A stretch of 64,000 nt of DNA from Phenylobacterium sp. Its GTDB lineage: Bacteria; Pseudomonadota; Alphaproteobacteria; Caulobacterales; Caulobacteraceae. A model generated the notes under the pieces. It saw only the letters and a list, made by a program, of their open reading frames with translations, was not told the DNA's origin and did no database searches. Numbering within the stretch: the stretch's first letter is position 1; every line of letters starts with the position of its first letter. Of the stretch, positions 7,930 through 18,475 are shown piece after piece. The stretch is taken from positions 1-64,000 of the forward strand of contig NZ_JAUYAW010000064.1 of NCBI RefSeq assembly GCF_030693405.1, in the 5' to 3' direction. The position numbers were made by a program, and so were the translations under genes.

Positions 7930-10692
7930 TTGCGGAGCTTTTGGGCGGCGTGTGTGCTGGCGGGGTGTCTTGCGCTGGCCGGACTGCCGGGGGCGAGGGC
8001 TGATGAGCCGGCGGAGGTTCACCCGGATCTGGTGACCGGGGAGCTGTCCAACGGCCTTGAATACCAGATCCTGCCCCTGGTGGGTCGCGAGGGGGTCGCC
8101 TTCCGCCTGCTGGTCTGGGTGGGCAGTCAGGCCGAGACCGACGACAATCGCGGGATCGCCCACTTCGTCGAACACATGGCCTTCCGCACCACCCGTCGGT
8201 TCGCCGATGGGGAGATGGACCAGGCCATGGCGAAGGCCGGCGCCGCCTTCGGCCGCGACCATGCGGCCTATACCGGGCGCTGGACCACCACCTATCACCT
8301 GGACCTGCCCAGCCGCGATCCCGGCCCGATCGCCACCGGCCTTGAGTGGCTGCGGGATGTGGGGGACGGCCTGTCCTTTCTCCCCGCTGAGGTGGCCGCT
8401 GAACGGGGCGTGGTGCTGGCCGAGCGCCTGGACCGGACCTGGACCGGCCAGGCGGTCGAGGAGCAGGAGACCGCCTTCCACTTCCGACCGGAGGACAGCC
8501 TCAGCCCGGGCGGAGCGGTGGCCACCCTGCGGGCCATGACGCCGGCGGATCTCAAGGCCTTCCACGCCAGGTGGTATCGTCCGGACCGGGCGTTGCTGGT
8601 GGTGACCGGGGATGTGGAGCCCAGGGCCATGGTCGCCGAGTTGGAGCGGCGGCTGGGGGGATGGGCCGGGGCCGGCGAGCGGCCGCGGATGGCCGACACC
8701 CCTGACCCCGAGCCGCCCGAGGCGCCGGTCGCCCTCATCCTGCCGCCGACACGCCTGCCCGCCCAGAGCCTGGCCTGTCGCAACGCCCCAGTTCCCGAGG
8801 CGGGGGCGGGAGGCCTCGAGGAAGACATTCTGCTGGAGGTGCTCAGCCGCCGCCTGGCCCGGGCTGCGGCGACCGCCCGCGGGGTCTACAGCCTGGAATT
8901 CGACACCACCGGCCGATATGAGACGCGGCAGGTGGCCTGCCTCATGGCGAGCCACGGTCCGCAGATGGGGCTGGACGCTCTGAACCTCGGCCAGGGCGAG
9001 CTTCGCGCCTTCGCCGTCCATGGACCCGAACAGGGCGAGATCGACGCCGCCGTCGCCGAGCAGCGGGCCAAGGCCCGGGGCGCCCTTACCGAGCGGGCCA
9101 ACGCCACCGCCGCCGAGACCGCCGATGAGCTGGTCTATTCCATCGCAGGCGGCGGGACCTTCCTGCATCCCCACCAGATGATGCGACAGGTGAGCCGCGG
9201 CGCGCCGGGCCTGACCCCTGATCGTCTCCGGCAGACCTTCGCCGCCCTGTGGCCGGCAGACGCCCCGCCGACCCTTTCGGTGGAGGAGGCAGGCGCCACC
9301 GCCGAGGCCGTGGTCTCAGGCTGGCGCGCGGCGGCCGCCGGCCCCCTGCCCCGACCCACGCCGGCGCCCCGTCCCATCGACCTTGACCTAGGTCCGCCAG
9401 GCAAGGTGATCAAACGCGAGGCCCTGGCGCAGGGGGCGACGCGCCTCACCTTCGCCAATGGCCTCGTCCTCAACCACCTGGCCAGCGACCGCTCGCCCGG
9501 ATCTGTGGAGATCATCATCCGCCAGGGGCCAGGCGCCCGCCAGCTCAACGCCGGCGACTTCGTGACCGCGTCGGTCGCCGTCTCCATCCTGCCCTATGCG
9601 GGGATCGAGGCGGCGAGCTACACAGCCCTCCAGGAGCTGAACGCCCAGTGGAGCTGGGATTTCGACGTCAGGTTCGGCGAGTACGGGCTGGCCGTCACCG
9701 CCCGCAGCTTCGCCGATCAGGTCGCCCCTCACCTGACCCTGATCACCGCGCACCTGGCGACGCCGGGTTTCTCCGACGAAACCGCCGACCAGTTGGCCCT
9801 GCTGGCCGCCCACATGGAGCAGGAGATCCAGCTCAACCCGGCCGAGGCCGCCGCCAACGCCTTCGCCCGGACCATCTGGCCCGACACCGCCGGCGCCGCC
9901 CGAGACCCCGACACCTATCGCCGCACGACGCCAGACGACCTCAGGCGAGTGATGGCCACCCAGTTGGCGGCAGGGCCGGTCGAGCTGACCCTGGTGGGCG
10001 ATATCAGCGAGACCGCGGCGATCGCGGCGGCCGCCACGACCCTGGGCGCCCGGCCGCTCCGCCCGCCGCTAGCGCCCACGCCAGAGCGGCCGCCCCTCGA
10101 CTATGCCCGCGCCCCGGACGGCCCCATTGAAGTCAAGCATCAGGGGTCAGCCGAGCGGTCCGCCGCCCGGATCTACTGGACCCGCCCGCCCCTGGAGGGC
10201 GAGAAAACCCAGGCCGCCGCCCTGGTGCTGAGCGAACTGATGGAGCTCGCGGTGACCGATGAGACCCGTCGGAAGCGCGGCCAGACCTATTCCCCCGTGG
10301 TCGATCTGGACGGCGACCTCGACGATCCGCACGACATCGCGATCTATGTGGAGGTGACCCCCGACGCGGCGAGCCTGGATGCGGTGACCGACGCCGTGCG
10401 CCAGACCGCCCAAAGCTTCATCGAGGCGCCCCCGAACCCCGCGGCGATCGATCAGGTGGTGCGGCCCCTGCTGGCCCAGCTGAAGACCGCCCAGCTCACC
10501 GACAGCTATTGGGCCATGGCCCTGGGGAGTCCTTTTGGCTGGGACGCCGCCCGCAAGGCCGTAGACGACCTGGGCGCGGCCCTGGCCGAAGTGACGCCTG
10601 CCGACGTCCACGCCCTGGCGGTCCCCTGGCTGTCGGCCCCGCCCATCCTCGTCCTGGCCCGCCCGGCCGCGCCCCTGAGAGACGCGCAATGA
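7930..10692 (+). CDS. Periplasmic M16 family metallopeptidase (PqqL-like)
   Basis: A 920-residue exported protease of the insulinase/pitrilysin family, made of two fused M16 halves. A signal peptide covers about residues 1-24. The inverted zinc motif HFVEH (78-82) with the downstream acidic residue in AAERGVVLAE marks the first half as catalytic. The second half (from about 500) lacks HxxEH, as in normal M16 pairs. The start is TTG at 7930; an in-frame GTG eight codons on would cut into the signal peptide. Its stop overlaps the start of the next gene (ATGA), so the two are translationally coupled. A second, different M16 gene lies at 47575. Confidence 0.88.
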   Translation: MRSFWAACVLAGCLALAGLPGARADEPAEVHPDLVTGELSNGLEYQILPLVGREGVAFRLLVWVGSQAETDDNRGIAHFVEHMAFRTTRRFADGEMDQAMAKAGAAFGRDHAAYTGRWTTTYHLDLPSRDPGPIATGLEWLRDVGDGLSFLPAEVAAERGVVLAERLDRTWTGQAVEEQETAFHFRPEDSLSPGGAVATLRAMTPADLKAFHARWYRPDRALLVVTGDVEPRAMVAELERRLGGWAGAGERPRMADTPDPEPPEAPVALILPPTRLPAQSLACRNAPVPEAGAGGLEEDILLEVLSRRLARAAATARGVYSLEFDTTGRYETRQVACLMASHGPQMGLDALNLGQGELRAFAVHGPEQGEIDAAVAEQRAKARGALTERANATAAETADELVYSIAGGGTFLHPHQMMRQVSRGAPGLTPDRLRQTFAALWPADAPPTLSVEEAGATAEAVVSGWRAAAAGPLPRPTPAPRPIDLDLGPPGKVIKREALAQGATRLTFANGLVLNHLASDRSPGSVEIIIRQGPGARQLNAGDFVTASVAVSILPYAGIEAASYTALQELNAQWSWDFDVRFGEYGLAVTARSFADQVAPHLTLITAHLATPGFSDETADQLALLAAHMEQEIQLNPAEAAANAFARTIWPDTAGAARDPDTYRRTTPDDLRRVMATQLAAGPVELTLVGDISETAAIAAAATTLGARPLRPPLAPTPERPPLDYARAPDGPIEVKHQGSAERSAARIYWTRPPLEGEKTQAAALVLSELMELAVTDETRRKRGQTYSPVVDLDGDLDDPHDIAIYVEVTPDAASLDAVTDAVRQTAQSFIEAPPNPAAIDQVVRPLLAQLKTAQLTDSYWAMALGSPFGWDAARKAVDDLGAALAEVTPADVHALAVPWLSAPPILVLARPAAPLRDAQ

Positions 10693-12443
10693 CCCTTCGC
10701 CCCAAGATCCAATCAGCCCTGGCGGCCGGCGCCTTACTGTTCGGTTTCGCGGCCAACCCGGCGGGGGCCCAGGCCCCGGCGGCGGAAGACCCGGCCCCGC
10801 CCCAGGTGCAGGCCTGCTGGGATTCCGACCCCAAGAGCGCCCCTGACGCGACCCTCGCCCTCTGCCGCACAGCCCTGCTGGCGGCGGAGACCGACGAGGC
10901 CCGCGCCATGGTCCACCTGTGGACCGCCATCGCCCTGATTGAGAACGGCGACAACGACGCCGCCATCGCCGCCGCCGATCAGGCCGCGGCGATCTTTCCC
11001 CTGGCGGAAATCCGCAGCACCCAGGCTCTGACGCGCCTGAACGCCGGCCGCCCTGACGAGGCCCTGGCCTCCGTCGAGGCCGCCCTGCGCCAAGATCCCC
11101 AGGCGATAGAGCTGAGGCGCGCCCGCGCCCAAATTCTCACTGCCATGGGCCGCGGAGCCGAGGGGATCGAAGACCTTGAGCGACTGCACCGGGAATTGCC
11201 CGACGACTTAGAGCTGACTTTGAACCTGGTTGCCGCCCTCGACAGCCAGGGACAGACGAGAAGGCGGGACCAGATCCTCAACCGCGCCATCGCCCGAGCG
11301 CCGGAGGCGGCCGACCTTCTTGTCGAGCGGGCGCTCCTCTTGATGCTGACCCGGCCGGAAAGATCCGTCACCGACCTCGATGTCGCTATCGCCCAGGCCC
11401 CGACCGACGAAGCCCACGCGTTGCGAAGCTTCGCCCGCATCGCCGCCGGTGATGTTGAGGGCGCCAAGCGTGACCTTGCCGCCATAGGCGATCTGGCGAC
11501 GCTCAGCGTTCCGGCCCTGGTCTATGCCTCCTTCGCCGCCGAGACGGCCGGTGACCTGGACGGGGCCCTCGCCCTCGCCGAACAGCTGGTCGAGAGCTCC
11601 AACCCAACCGACCGAGGGACCGCCCTCGCCCGGCGGGGTACGCTGCTGATCCAGCTGGACGACCTGACGCGCGCCAAGGCCGACCTTGAGCGGGCGGTCA
11701 TCCTGGACCCTGAGGAGGCCATCGCCTGGGGCGGGCTCGGCGCGTTGGCCATGGAGACCGACCCCGCCCAAGCTGTGGTCTTCTATCGGCGCGCGCACGC
11801 CCTCGACCCAGACGATGCAAACTTGGAGCACAGCGTGGCGGAGGCCCTGTACTGGAGCGGTGACTATCCGGGCGCCGCGGCCGGTTATTCCAGCCTCCTG
11901 AAGCGCTATCCGGACAACCCCGAGATGCACGCCTCCTTGGCCGCGACCCTGGTCCGGATGGAGCGCGTCCAGGACGCCGAGCGGCCCAGCGCCCGGGCCG
12001 TGGCCCTCGCCCCGGACTATCCGGAATACATGCTGATCCGCGGCGAGGTGCTCTACCTGCTCGGCGAGGAAGACGGCGCCCTGGAGCAGCTGGACAGACT
12101 GGCCGCCGCGGGCGCCGACACCGCCTATTCCCGCTATGTCGCCGCCGTCATCCGTCGCGGCCAAGCCGATTATGAGGCCGCCCTGCGGGAGACCGACGCG
12201 GGCCTGGCGCTAGCCCCTGATAATGCGGACCTCATGGAGGAAAAGGGCGGCGTCTACTACATGCTGGATGACCCGCTCAGCGCCCTCGAATGGCTGGACA
12301 AGGCCCTGGCGATCAATCCGAAGCTGCCTGGCGCCCTCTACGTCCGCGGCCTTGTCCGCGCCGAGCTGGGGGACGCGGAGGGGGCTGCCGCCGACCAGGC
12401 CGCCGCCATCGCACTTGATCCCAACTTGGCCGAAGACCTCTAG
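10689..12443 (+). CDS. Exported TPR-repeat protein
   Basis: A 584-residue protein with a signal peptide (to AGA/QA near residue 27) followed by about a dozen tetratricopeptide repeats recognisable by the recurrent A/G-x-A-x3-Y/F spacing (for example YYMLDDPLSALEWLDKALAI). No enzymatic domain is seen; it probably scaffolds or chaperones protein complexes in the periplasm. The ATG at 10689 overlaps the stop of the upstream M16 peptidase by four bases, suggesting the two act together, perhaps as protease and adaptor; that pairing is inference from coupling. It converges on leuB with 11 bp between stops. Confidence 0.82.
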   Translation: MTLRPKIQSALAAGALLFGFAANPAGAQAPAAEDPAPPQVQACWDSDPKSAPDATLALCRTALLAAETDEARAMVHLWTAIALIENGDNDAAIAAADQAAAIFPLAEIRSTQALTRLNAGRPDEALASVEAALRQDPQAIELRRARAQILTAMGRGAEGIEDLERLHRELPDDLELTLNLVAALDSQGQTRRRDQILNRAIARAPEAADLLVERALLLMLTRPERSVTDLDVAIAQAPTDEAHALRSFARIAAGDVEGAKRDLAAIGDLATLSVPALVYASFAAETAGDLDGALALAEQLVESSNPTDRGTALARRGTLLIQLDDLTRAKADLERAVILDPEEAIAWGGLGALAMETDPAQAVVFYRRAHALDPDDANLEHSVAEALYWSGDYPGAAAGYSSLLKRYPDNPEMHASLAATLVRMERVQDAERPSARAVALAPDYPEYMLIRGEVLYLLGEEDGALEQLDRLAAAGADTAYSRYVAAVIRRGQADYEAALRETDAGLALAPDNADLMEEKGGVYYMLDDPLSALEWLDKALAINPKLPGALYVRGLVRAELGDAEGAAADQAAAIALDPNLAEDL

Positions 12444-12454
12444 GCACGAAGCCT

Positions 12455-13516
12455 CTAGGCGAGCGCCGCCAGGACCGCGTCGCCCATCTGCACGGTGGAG
12501 AGCGCGCCGCCCAGATCGCGGGTGCGGGCGCCGTTCTCCAGGGCCTTGATCACTGCGGCCTGCAATCGGTCGGCGGCGTCCGGCCGGTCCAGCGACCAGC
12601 GCAGAGCCATTTCGAACGACAGGATAGCGGCCAGGGGATTGGCCACGCCTTGGCCGGCGATGTCCGGGGCCGAGCCATGGATCGGCTCATAGAGACCCGG
12701 CTTGCCCGGCGCGCCCAGCGCCGCCGAGGGCAGCATGCCGAGCGACCCGGTCAGCTGGGCCGCGGCGTCCGACAGGATGTCGCCGAACAGATTGTCGGTA
12801 ACCATCACGTCGAACTGCTTGGGGTTCTTGACGATCTGCATGGCCGCATTGTCTGCGAGGATGTGCTCCAGCTCGACATCGGCGAATTCGCGCTTGTGGA
12901 GGTCGGTAACCACTTCGCGCCAGAGCAGGCCGGAATCCATCACATTGGACTTCTCGGCCGAATGGACCTTGTTGCGCCGGCCCCTCGCCAGTTCGAAGGC
13001 CACCCGGGCGACCCTCTCGATCTCGGCGGTGGTATAGACCTGGGTGTCCACGGCCCGCTTGCCGCCGCCCGGCAGGTCCTCGATGAAGCGGGGCTCGCCG
13101 AAATAGATGCCGCCGGTCAGCTCGCGGACGATCATGAAGTCGAGACCCTCGACCAGTTCACGCTTCAGCGAAGACGCATCGGCCAGGGGCCCGAAGCACA
13201 GGGCCGGCCGCAGATTGGCGAACACCTCCATGCCCGCCCGCAGGGCCAGCAGGCCAGCCTCCGGGCGCTTGTCCCGGGGAACGCCGGCCCATTTCGGTCC
13301 GCCGACGGCGCCCATCAGCACGGCCTTGGACGCCTTGGCGAGCGCCAGGGTCTCGTCGGTCAGGGGCGAGCCCGACTGGTCATAGCTGATGCCGCCGAAA
13401 GGGCGCTCCTCGACCACGAGATCGGGGGTCAGGGCTGCGATCACCCGGCGGACCTCGGCGGTCACTTCGGGGCCGATGCCGTCGCCGGGCAGGAGGAGAA
13501 GGTCGGTCATGGTCAT
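12455..13516 (-). CDS. leuB: 3-isopropylmalate dehydrogenase
   Basis: A 353-residue NAD-dependent oxidative decarboxylase, third committed step of leucine synthesis. Family marks include [11 protein letters not shown] at the start, the substrate-binding arginines in [17 protein letters not shown], the catalytic-site tyrosine/lysine region [12 protein letters not shown], and [16 protein letters not shown] near the C-terminus. Two adjacent ATGs (13516 and 13510) could serve as start. It is the last gene of the leuC-VOC-leuD-ABM-leuB cluster, 29 bp after the ABM gene. Confidence 0.97.
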   Translation of the reverse strand: MTMTDLLLLPGDGIGPEVTAEVRRVIAALTPDLVVEERPFGGISYDQSGSPLTDETLALAKASKAVLMGAVGGPKWAGVPRDKRPEAGLLALRAGMEVFANLRPALCFGPLADASSLKRELVEGLDFMIVRELTGGIYFGEPRFIEDLPGGGKRAVDTQVYTTAEIERVARVAFELARGRRNKVHSAEKSNVMDSGLLWREVVTDLHKREFADVELEHILADNAAMQIVKNPKQFDVMVTDNLFGDILSDAAAQLTGSLGMLPSAALGAPGKPGLYEPIHGSAPDIAGQGVANPLAAILSFEMALRWSLDRPDAADRLQAAVIKALENGARTRDLGGALSTVQMGDAVLAALA

Positions 13517-13545
13517 CGCCCCATCGCTGGTCGTGTGGGCGGGAA

Positions 13546-13848
13546 CTAAACCGCCCTCTGCGAGGCGACCTCGTAGGCGATGAGACGGCGATCGGAAACC
13601 CCGAATTCCGGCCAGGCCGCCCGCCAGACGGCCAGATGCAGCGTGGCGAAGTGGGCGTCCAGGGCGGCCTGATCGCGCCAGGCTTCGAACACCCGGATCA
13701 GGCCGGGCTCGGCCACGTCCTCGGCATAGGCGTACTCAAGACAGCCATCCTCTGCCCGGCTGGCCTCCAGCATGGCCAGCATGTGCGGTCGAAAGGCGTC
13801 CAAGCGCTCAGGCGGAACGCGGATCGTCCCGGCGATGACCAGGCTCAC
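13546..13848 (-). CDS. ABM-superfamily (YgiN-like) monooxygenase inside the leu operon
   Basis: A 100-residue antibiotic-biosynthesis-monooxygenase fold protein (dimeric ferredoxin-like barrel). The pattern [13 protein letters not shown] at the N-terminus, [12 protein letters not shown], and the [13 protein letters not shown] helix are typical. Members oxidise quinols or act on small aromatics, and many have no known substrate. It starts with GTG at 13848, overlapping the leuD stop (GTGA), and precedes leuB by 29 bp, so it is co-translated with leucine genes although no leucine step needs it. Confidence 0.85.
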   Translation of the reverse strand: MSLVIAGTIRVPPERLDAFRPHMLAMLEASRAEDGCLEYAYAEDVAEPGLIRVFEAWRDQAALDAHFATLHLAVWRAAWPEFGVSDRRLIAYEVASQRAV

Positions 13849-14456
13849 GCCCGTTCCAGCCAGGGCGTGTCCAGGGCCCGAGCGCTCTCATAGACGTCGA
13901 TATCGGGCGCCTTCTGCAGGGTCTCGCCGATGGCGTCGAGGCCGTTGAGCATCTTGTGCTTGCGGCTGGGATCGATCTCGAAGTCATAGACCCGGCCGTC
14001 CGGCGCGGTGACCGTCTGGGCCGCCAGATCGACGCTGATCACATGATTGCCGCCACGGGCCTGGGCCATCAGGTCCTCGACGGCCTGGGCCGGCAGCACC
14101 ACCGGCAGCAGGCCGTTCTGGAAGCAGTTATTGTAGAAGATGTCGGCGAAGCTGGTGGAGATCACGCAGCTGATCCCAAAGTCCAGGAGGGCCCAGGGCG
14201 CATGCTCGCGGCTCGAGCCACAGCCGAAATTGTCCCCGGCGATCAGGACGCCCGCGTCCTTATAGGCCGGCTGGTTCAGCACGAAGTCGGGCTTTTCGCG
14301 GCCCGCCTCGTCGAAGCGGAAGTCGTAGAACAGGCCCTTGGACAGGCCGATCCGGTCCACCGTCTTCAAGAACTGCTTGGGGATGATCTGGTCGGTATCG
14401 ATGTTGGAGAGCGCCAGGGGGGCGGCCTTGGCGTCGATACGGGTGAACGGCTTCAT
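13845..14456 (-). CDS. leuD: 3-isopropylmalate dehydratase small subunit
   Basis: A 203-residue small (swivel) subunit that pairs with LeuC to isomerise 2-isopropylmalate to 3-isopropylmalate. It shows [14 protein letters not shown] near the start, [17 protein letters not shown] and [15 protein letters not shown], all conserved in LeuD. It overlaps its neighbours on both sides by four bases: ATGA with the upstream VOC gene and GTGA with the downstream ABM gene, indicating tight translational coupling. Confidence 0.97.
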   Translation of the reverse strand: MKPFTRIDAKAAPLALSNIDTDQIIPKQFLKTVDRIGLSKGLFYDFRFDEAGREKPDFVLNQPAYKDAGVLIAGDNFGCGSSREHAPWALLDFGISCVISTSFADIFYNNCFQNGLLPVVLPAQAVEDLMAQARGGNHVISVDLAAQTVTAPDGRVYDFEIDPSRKHKMLNGLDAIGETLQKAPDIDVYESARALDTPWLERA

Positions 14457-15331
14457 CGATCAGTCTCCGGAGGCGCAAGCGGCGCGCTCTGCTGAATCAT
14501 CAGGGCCGGCAGGCCCGGGGCGCCCGCCCGCACGGTGAACACCTGGGTGCCGGGCTTGCGGCCCCGGCGCAGGTCAGACACATCCCAGCCCCCGGCGGCC
14601 AGACGGGCGTGGACGGCGGCGGGGTCATCCACCCGCCAGGCCAGGCCGCCGAACCTGTCCGGGGCGTCCGAGACGGGCGCCTTGAGGCTGGCGCCGATCT
14701 CCACCAGGGTCTCGCCGCAGCGGAAGAAGAGCTGCCGCGCCCCCCAGTCGGGATTGGACCGGTCGAGCCGAAGGTCCAGGCCGAGCTTGGCGCCGTATAT
14801 GGCCAGGGCTCGGTCGGGATTGGGGGTATGGATGACCACATGATCGAGCGCGCTGACCGCGGCGGCCTCCCCATGGGTCGCCTCCGACAGGGGCCAGGGC
14901 TGGCCATCCCGGGGCGGTGCGGCCAGCAAGAGGCTGAGGCCGGCCGTGGTCTCAGGGTCCAGGCTTGATGTGGTCCAGTAGCGTTTGCGTCCATCGGCGT
15001 GGACGGTGCGGATCGATCCCGGATCGCTGGCCCCGATCCCCCGGCGACGGAGCCGGGCGGCGGCCTCGGCGATGTCGGGGGTGGTGAAGGCCAGCGCCCA
15101 GACGCCCTCGCCGTGGGCGTCAAGATGGGCGGCGATGGCCGCGCCGAAGCCGCCTTCGCCGTCCGGCGAGATCAGGTCCAGCGCCATGTTGGGCAGCTGG
15201 AACCAGGCCTGACGGACCCCGCCCTCGGCGCCGATCCAGTTGCAGGCCCGCCCCAGCAGTCGCGTATAGGCGTCCACCGCCTGATCCAGGTCGCGGACCA
15301 CCAGGGCCACATGGTCGAGGCCTGCGATCAT
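14453..15331 (-). CDS. Two-domain VOC (glyoxalase-like) protein between leuC and leuD
   Basis: A 292-residue protein built from two vicinal-oxygen-chelate modules: residues 1-140 opening [19 protein letters not shown], and about 160-280 opening [20 protein letters not shown]. Each opens with a metal-ligand-like His (LDHV), as in glyoxalase/dioxygenase members. The reaction is unknown. Its ATG overlaps the leuC stop (TGATG) and its stop overlaps the leuD start, so it is inserted seamlessly between the two subunits of isopropylmalate isomerase. I saw no sign of recent transfer; base composition matches its neighbours. Repair or detoxification of a pathway intermediate is one possible role. Confidence 0.82.
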   Translation of the reverse strand: MIAGLDHVALVVRDLDQAVDAYTRLLGRACNWIGAEGGVRQAWFQLPNMALDLISPDGEGGFGAAIAAHLDAHGEGVWALAFTTPDIAEAAARLRRRGIGASDPGSIRTVHADGRKRYWTTSSLDPETTAGLSLLLAAPPRDGQPWPLSEATHGEAAAVSALDHVVIHTPNPDRALAIYGAKLGLDLRLDRSNPDWGARQLFFRCGETLVEIGASLKAPVSDAPDRFGGLAWRVDDPAAVHARLAAGGWDVSDLRRGRKPGTQVFTVRAGAPGLPALMIQQSAPLAPPETDR

Positions 15332-16755
15332 CAGATGAAGTCGCGCACGTCGGTCAGATGTCCGGCGATGGCCGCTGCCGCCGCCATCGCCGGGCTGAGC
15401 AGGTGGGTGCGCCCGCCCCGGCCCTGACGACCCTCGAAATTGCGGTTGGAGGTCGAAGCGCAGCGCTCGCCCGGCGCCAGGCGGTCGGGGTTCATGCCCA
15501 GGCACATGGAGCAGCCGGGCTCGCGCCAGTCGAAGCCCGCGGCCTTGAAGATGGCGTCCAGCCCCTCATCCTCGGCCTGAGCCTTCACCAGGCCAGACCC
15601 CGGCACCACCATGGCCCGCACATGGGGGGCCACCAGCCGGCCTTCCAGGAAGGCCTTCTGCACCACGGCGGCCGCAGCCCGCAGGTCCTCAATCCGGCTG
15701 TTGGTGCACGAGCCGATGAACACCCGGTCGATCTTCGCCTCGGTGATCGGCTGGCCGGCTGTCAGGCCCATATAGTCGAGCGCCCGTTCGGCCGAGGCGC
15801 GCTTGTCCGGCGTAGCAAAGCTGGCCGGATCGGGCACCCGCCCGTCGATAGGCATGACGTCCTCTGGGCTCGTGCCCCAGGTCACCAGGGGGGCGATCTG
15901 GGCGGCGTCCAGGACGATCTCCCGGTCGAAGACGGCGTCCTCGTCGGTGAAGAAGCTCTTCCAGTGGGCGACGGCCATGTCCCAGGCCGCGCCCTTGGGC
16001 GCAGCAGGCCTTCCGCGGATATAGTCGAAGGTGGTCTCGTCCGGCGCCACCAGGCCCGCCCGGGCGCCGGCCTCGATGGTCAGGTTGCACAGCGTCATGC
16101 GTCCTTCCATGGACAGCGCGCGGATCGCCTCGCCGGCATATTCGATCACATGGCCGGTGCCGCCGGCCGTGCCGATGGCGCCGATGACGGCCAACGCATA
16201 GTCCTTGGCGCCGACGCCGGGCGCGGGCGTCCCGTCGATGGTGACGCGCATATTCTTCGACTTGGCCTGGCGCAGGGTCTGGGTGGCCAGCACATGCTCG
16301 ACCTCAGACGTGCCGATGCCCTGGGCCAGCGCCCCGAAGGCGCCGTGGGTCGAGGTGTGGGAGTCGCCGCAGACGATGGTCATGCCCGGCTGGGTGCGGC
16401 CCTGCTCAGGCCCGACCACATGGACGATCCCGTTCCGCAGATCGCCCATGGGGAAGTATTCGATGCCGTTCTCGGCGACATTGCGCTCCAGGGTCAGGAG
16501 CTGCAGGCGCGCCTCCTCGTCGGCCACGGCGCCCGCACCCAGGGCCTGGCCCTCGGTGGGCACATTGTGGTCGGCCACCGCCAGCGTGCGGTCAGGCCGT
16601 CGCACCGGGCGACCGGCGGCGCGCAGGCCGGCGAAGGCCTGGGGCGTGGTCACCTCATGGATCAGGTGCAGGTCGATATAGAGGATCGTCTCCCCGTCCC
16701 CTTCGGCGACGAGGTGAGCATCCCAGATCTTGTCATAGAGCGTCTTGGCGGCCAT
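15331..16755 (-). CDS. leuC: 3-isopropylmalate dehydratase large subunit
   Basis: A 474-residue aconitase-family subunit carrying the [4Fe-4S] cluster. The cysteine ligands lie in [12 protein letters not shown] and in the pair [10 protein letters not shown]; the substrate motifs [15 protein letters not shown] and [14 protein letters not shown] are present. It begins [16 protein letters not shown] at ATG 16755 and is first in the leu cluster, with a 118-bp divergent gap to an MFS transporter gene that should contain the operon promoter. leuA is not in the window. Confidence 0.97.
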   Translation of the reverse strand: MAAKTLYDKIWDAHLVAEGDGETILYIDLHLIHEVTTPQAFAGLRAAGRPVRRPDRTLAVADHNVPTEGQALGAGAVADEEARLQLLTLERNVAENGIEYFPMGDLRNGIVHVVGPEQGRTQPGMTIVCGDSHTSTHGAFGALAQGIGTSEVEHVLATQTLRQAKSKNMRVTIDGTPAPGVGAKDYALAVIGAIGTAGGTGHVIEYAGEAIRALSMEGRMTLCNLTIEAGARAGLVAPDETTFDYIRGRPAAPKGAAWDMAVAHWKSFFTDEDAVFDREIVLDAAQIAPLVTWGTSPEDVMPIDGRVPDPASFATPDKRASAERALDYMGLTAGQPITEAKIDRVFIGSCTNSRIEDLRAAAAVVQKAFLEGRLVAPHVRAMVVPGSGLVKAQAEDEGLDAIFKAAGFDWREPGCSMCLGMNPDRLAPGERCASTSNRNFEGRQGRGGRTHLLSPAMAAAAAIAGHLTDVRDFI

Positions 16756-16873
16756 GGGCGGCTATGTAGGTGGGCGAAGGCCGTCCCGTAAAGGTCACAC
16801 GCATCCTCACAGTCCCCACGATTTCGCCTGCTGCGGTTTCGGCCCGACGCCAAACCCGATAGGACGGGTCCCC

Positions 16874-18418
16874 ATGAGCCTCGAGAGCGACCCGCAGGAC
16901 GAGCGCGACCTCGACCGGGCGACCGCCCTGATGATGGTGGACTCCGCCGCCGCCACGGCGGTGACGGCGGTCACCTCGGGCATCGTGCTGGCCGCCTTCG
17001 CCCTCTATCTAGGGGCGTCCAACTCGGTCATCGGCCTGCTGGCCGCCCTGCCCTTCCTGACCCAGCTTATCCAGGCGCCGGCCGTGCCGCTGGTGGAAAA
17101 GCTGCGGCGGCGCCGGCTGATCGCCGCGACGGCCGCCTTCTGCGCCCGCCTGACCCTGCCGGTCATGGCCGCCATCGCGCTGTTGCCGCACAACGCCTGG
17201 AGCCTGACGGCCCTGGTGGCCGCCCAGGTGGTGATCGGCTCGCTGGGCGCAGTGACCAGCTGCGCCTGGAATTCCTGGGTGAGGGATCTGATCCCGGAGG
17301 AACGGCTGGGCGCCTTCACCGCCCGGCGCACCGTGATCGCCACCGGGGTGACCCTGAGCGTGACCATCCTGGCCGGGGTGGCCCTGGATCAGGTGGCGGT
17401 CGCCAACCAGGGCCTGGTGTTTGCGGCCTTCTTCGCCGTGGCCTTCATCCTGGGCATGATCAGCGTGGCCGCGCTCGCCCGCACGCCAGAGCCCCCCATG
17501 CCGCCGCCGGCCGCAGGCGTGAACCTCTACCGCCTGCTGCGCGCGCCCCTGCGCGACAGCAACTTCCGCCGGCTGATCCTCTTCCTGTCGAGCTGGCAGT
17601 TCGCCGTGAACCTGGCGAGCCCGTTCTTCACCGTCTATTTCGTCACCCAGCTCAACTATCCGCTGACCTTCGTCATGACGCTCAGCGTGGTCAGCCAGAT
17701 CGCCAATATCGGGGTCCTGAAGTTCTGGGGGCAGCTCAGCGACCGGTTCTCCAACAAGTCGGTGCTGGCGGCTGCGGCGCCTGCCTACATCCTCTGCATC
17801 GCGGCCACGGCGCTCACCTCGCAGATCGACGACCGCCAGCTGGCCGGCGCCTATCTGATCGCCCTGCACGTGGTGTTCGGCGCCGCCGCCGCCGGGGTGG
17901 GCCTGGCCACCGTCAATATCGCCCTAAAGCTGGCCCCCCGGGGCGGGGCGACGGCCTATATCGCGGCCAACACCCTGATCACCTCCATGGCCGCCGCCGC
18001 GGCCCCGATCCTGGGGGGCCTGTTCGCGGACTTCTTCGCCGCCCGGGAGCTGGAGCTGCTGATCCGCTGGTCCCGGCCGGGCGAGGAGCTGGACGTGCTC
18101 CACCTGGCCTTCAACAATTGGGACTTCTACTTCCTGATGTCGGCCCTGCTTGGCCTCTACGCCCTCCACCGTCTGACCCTGGTGCGCGAGGAAGGCGAGA
18201 TCGAGCACAAGGAGATGGTCCAGCAGATGATGACCGAGGCCAGGCGGGTTGTGGCCAACCTGTCGCCGGTGGCCGGTCTGAAGATGATGCACGCCTTCCC
18301 GGCCGGCCGGCTGATGGAGCGCCGCCGCCGCCGGCGGCCCGAGCGAGAGGCCGAGCAGCAGGCCCTGGCCGAGGCTGCGGCGGAAGAGGCCGACGCCGAA
18401 GGCGCGCCGGCCATCTAA
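16874..18418 (+). CDS. Major facilitator superfamily transporter
   Basis: A 514-residue membrane protein with about twelve hydrophobic segments and the MFS loop motif in WGQLSDRFSNKS between helices. A central hydrophilic loop (about 205-235) separates the halves. The C-terminal 100 residues form a cytoplasmic tail ending in an Arg cluster and an Ala/Glu-rich helix (QALAEAAAEEADAEGAP), which is unusual. The start ATG at 16874 was chosen because upstream in-frame codons do not resemble a membrane protein. Its substrate is unknown. It is divergent from leuC and precedes a LysR gene by 57 bp on the same strand. Confidence 0.83.
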   Translation: MSLESDPQDERDLDRATALMMVDSAAATAVTAVTSGIVLAAFALYLGASNSVIGLLAALPFLTQLIQAPAVPLVEKLRRRRLIAATAAFCARLTLPVMAAIALLPHNAWSLTALVAAQVVIGSLGAVTSCAWNSWVRDLIPEERLGAFTARRTVIATGVTLSVTILAGVALDQVAVANQGLVFAAFFAVAFILGMISVAALARTPEPPMPPPAAGVNLYRLLRAPLRDSNFRRLILFLSSWQFAVNLASPFFTVYFVTQLNYPLTFVMTLSVVSQIANIGVLKFWGQLSDRFSNKSVLAAAAPAYILCIAATALTSQIDDRQLAGAYLIALHVVFGAAAAGVGLATVNIALKLAPRGGATAYIAANTLITSMAAAAAPILGGLFADFFAARELELLIRWSRPGEELDVLHLAFNNWDFYFLMSALLGLYALHRLTLVREEGEIEHKEMVQQMMTEARRVVANLSPVAGLKMMHAFPAGRLMERRRRRRPEREAEQQALAEAAAEEADAEGAPAI

Positions 18419-18475
18419 GCGACGCTAGGCTCGCCGAACATTGTGCGGCGAAGCTGTAATCCCCATCATCTACCC

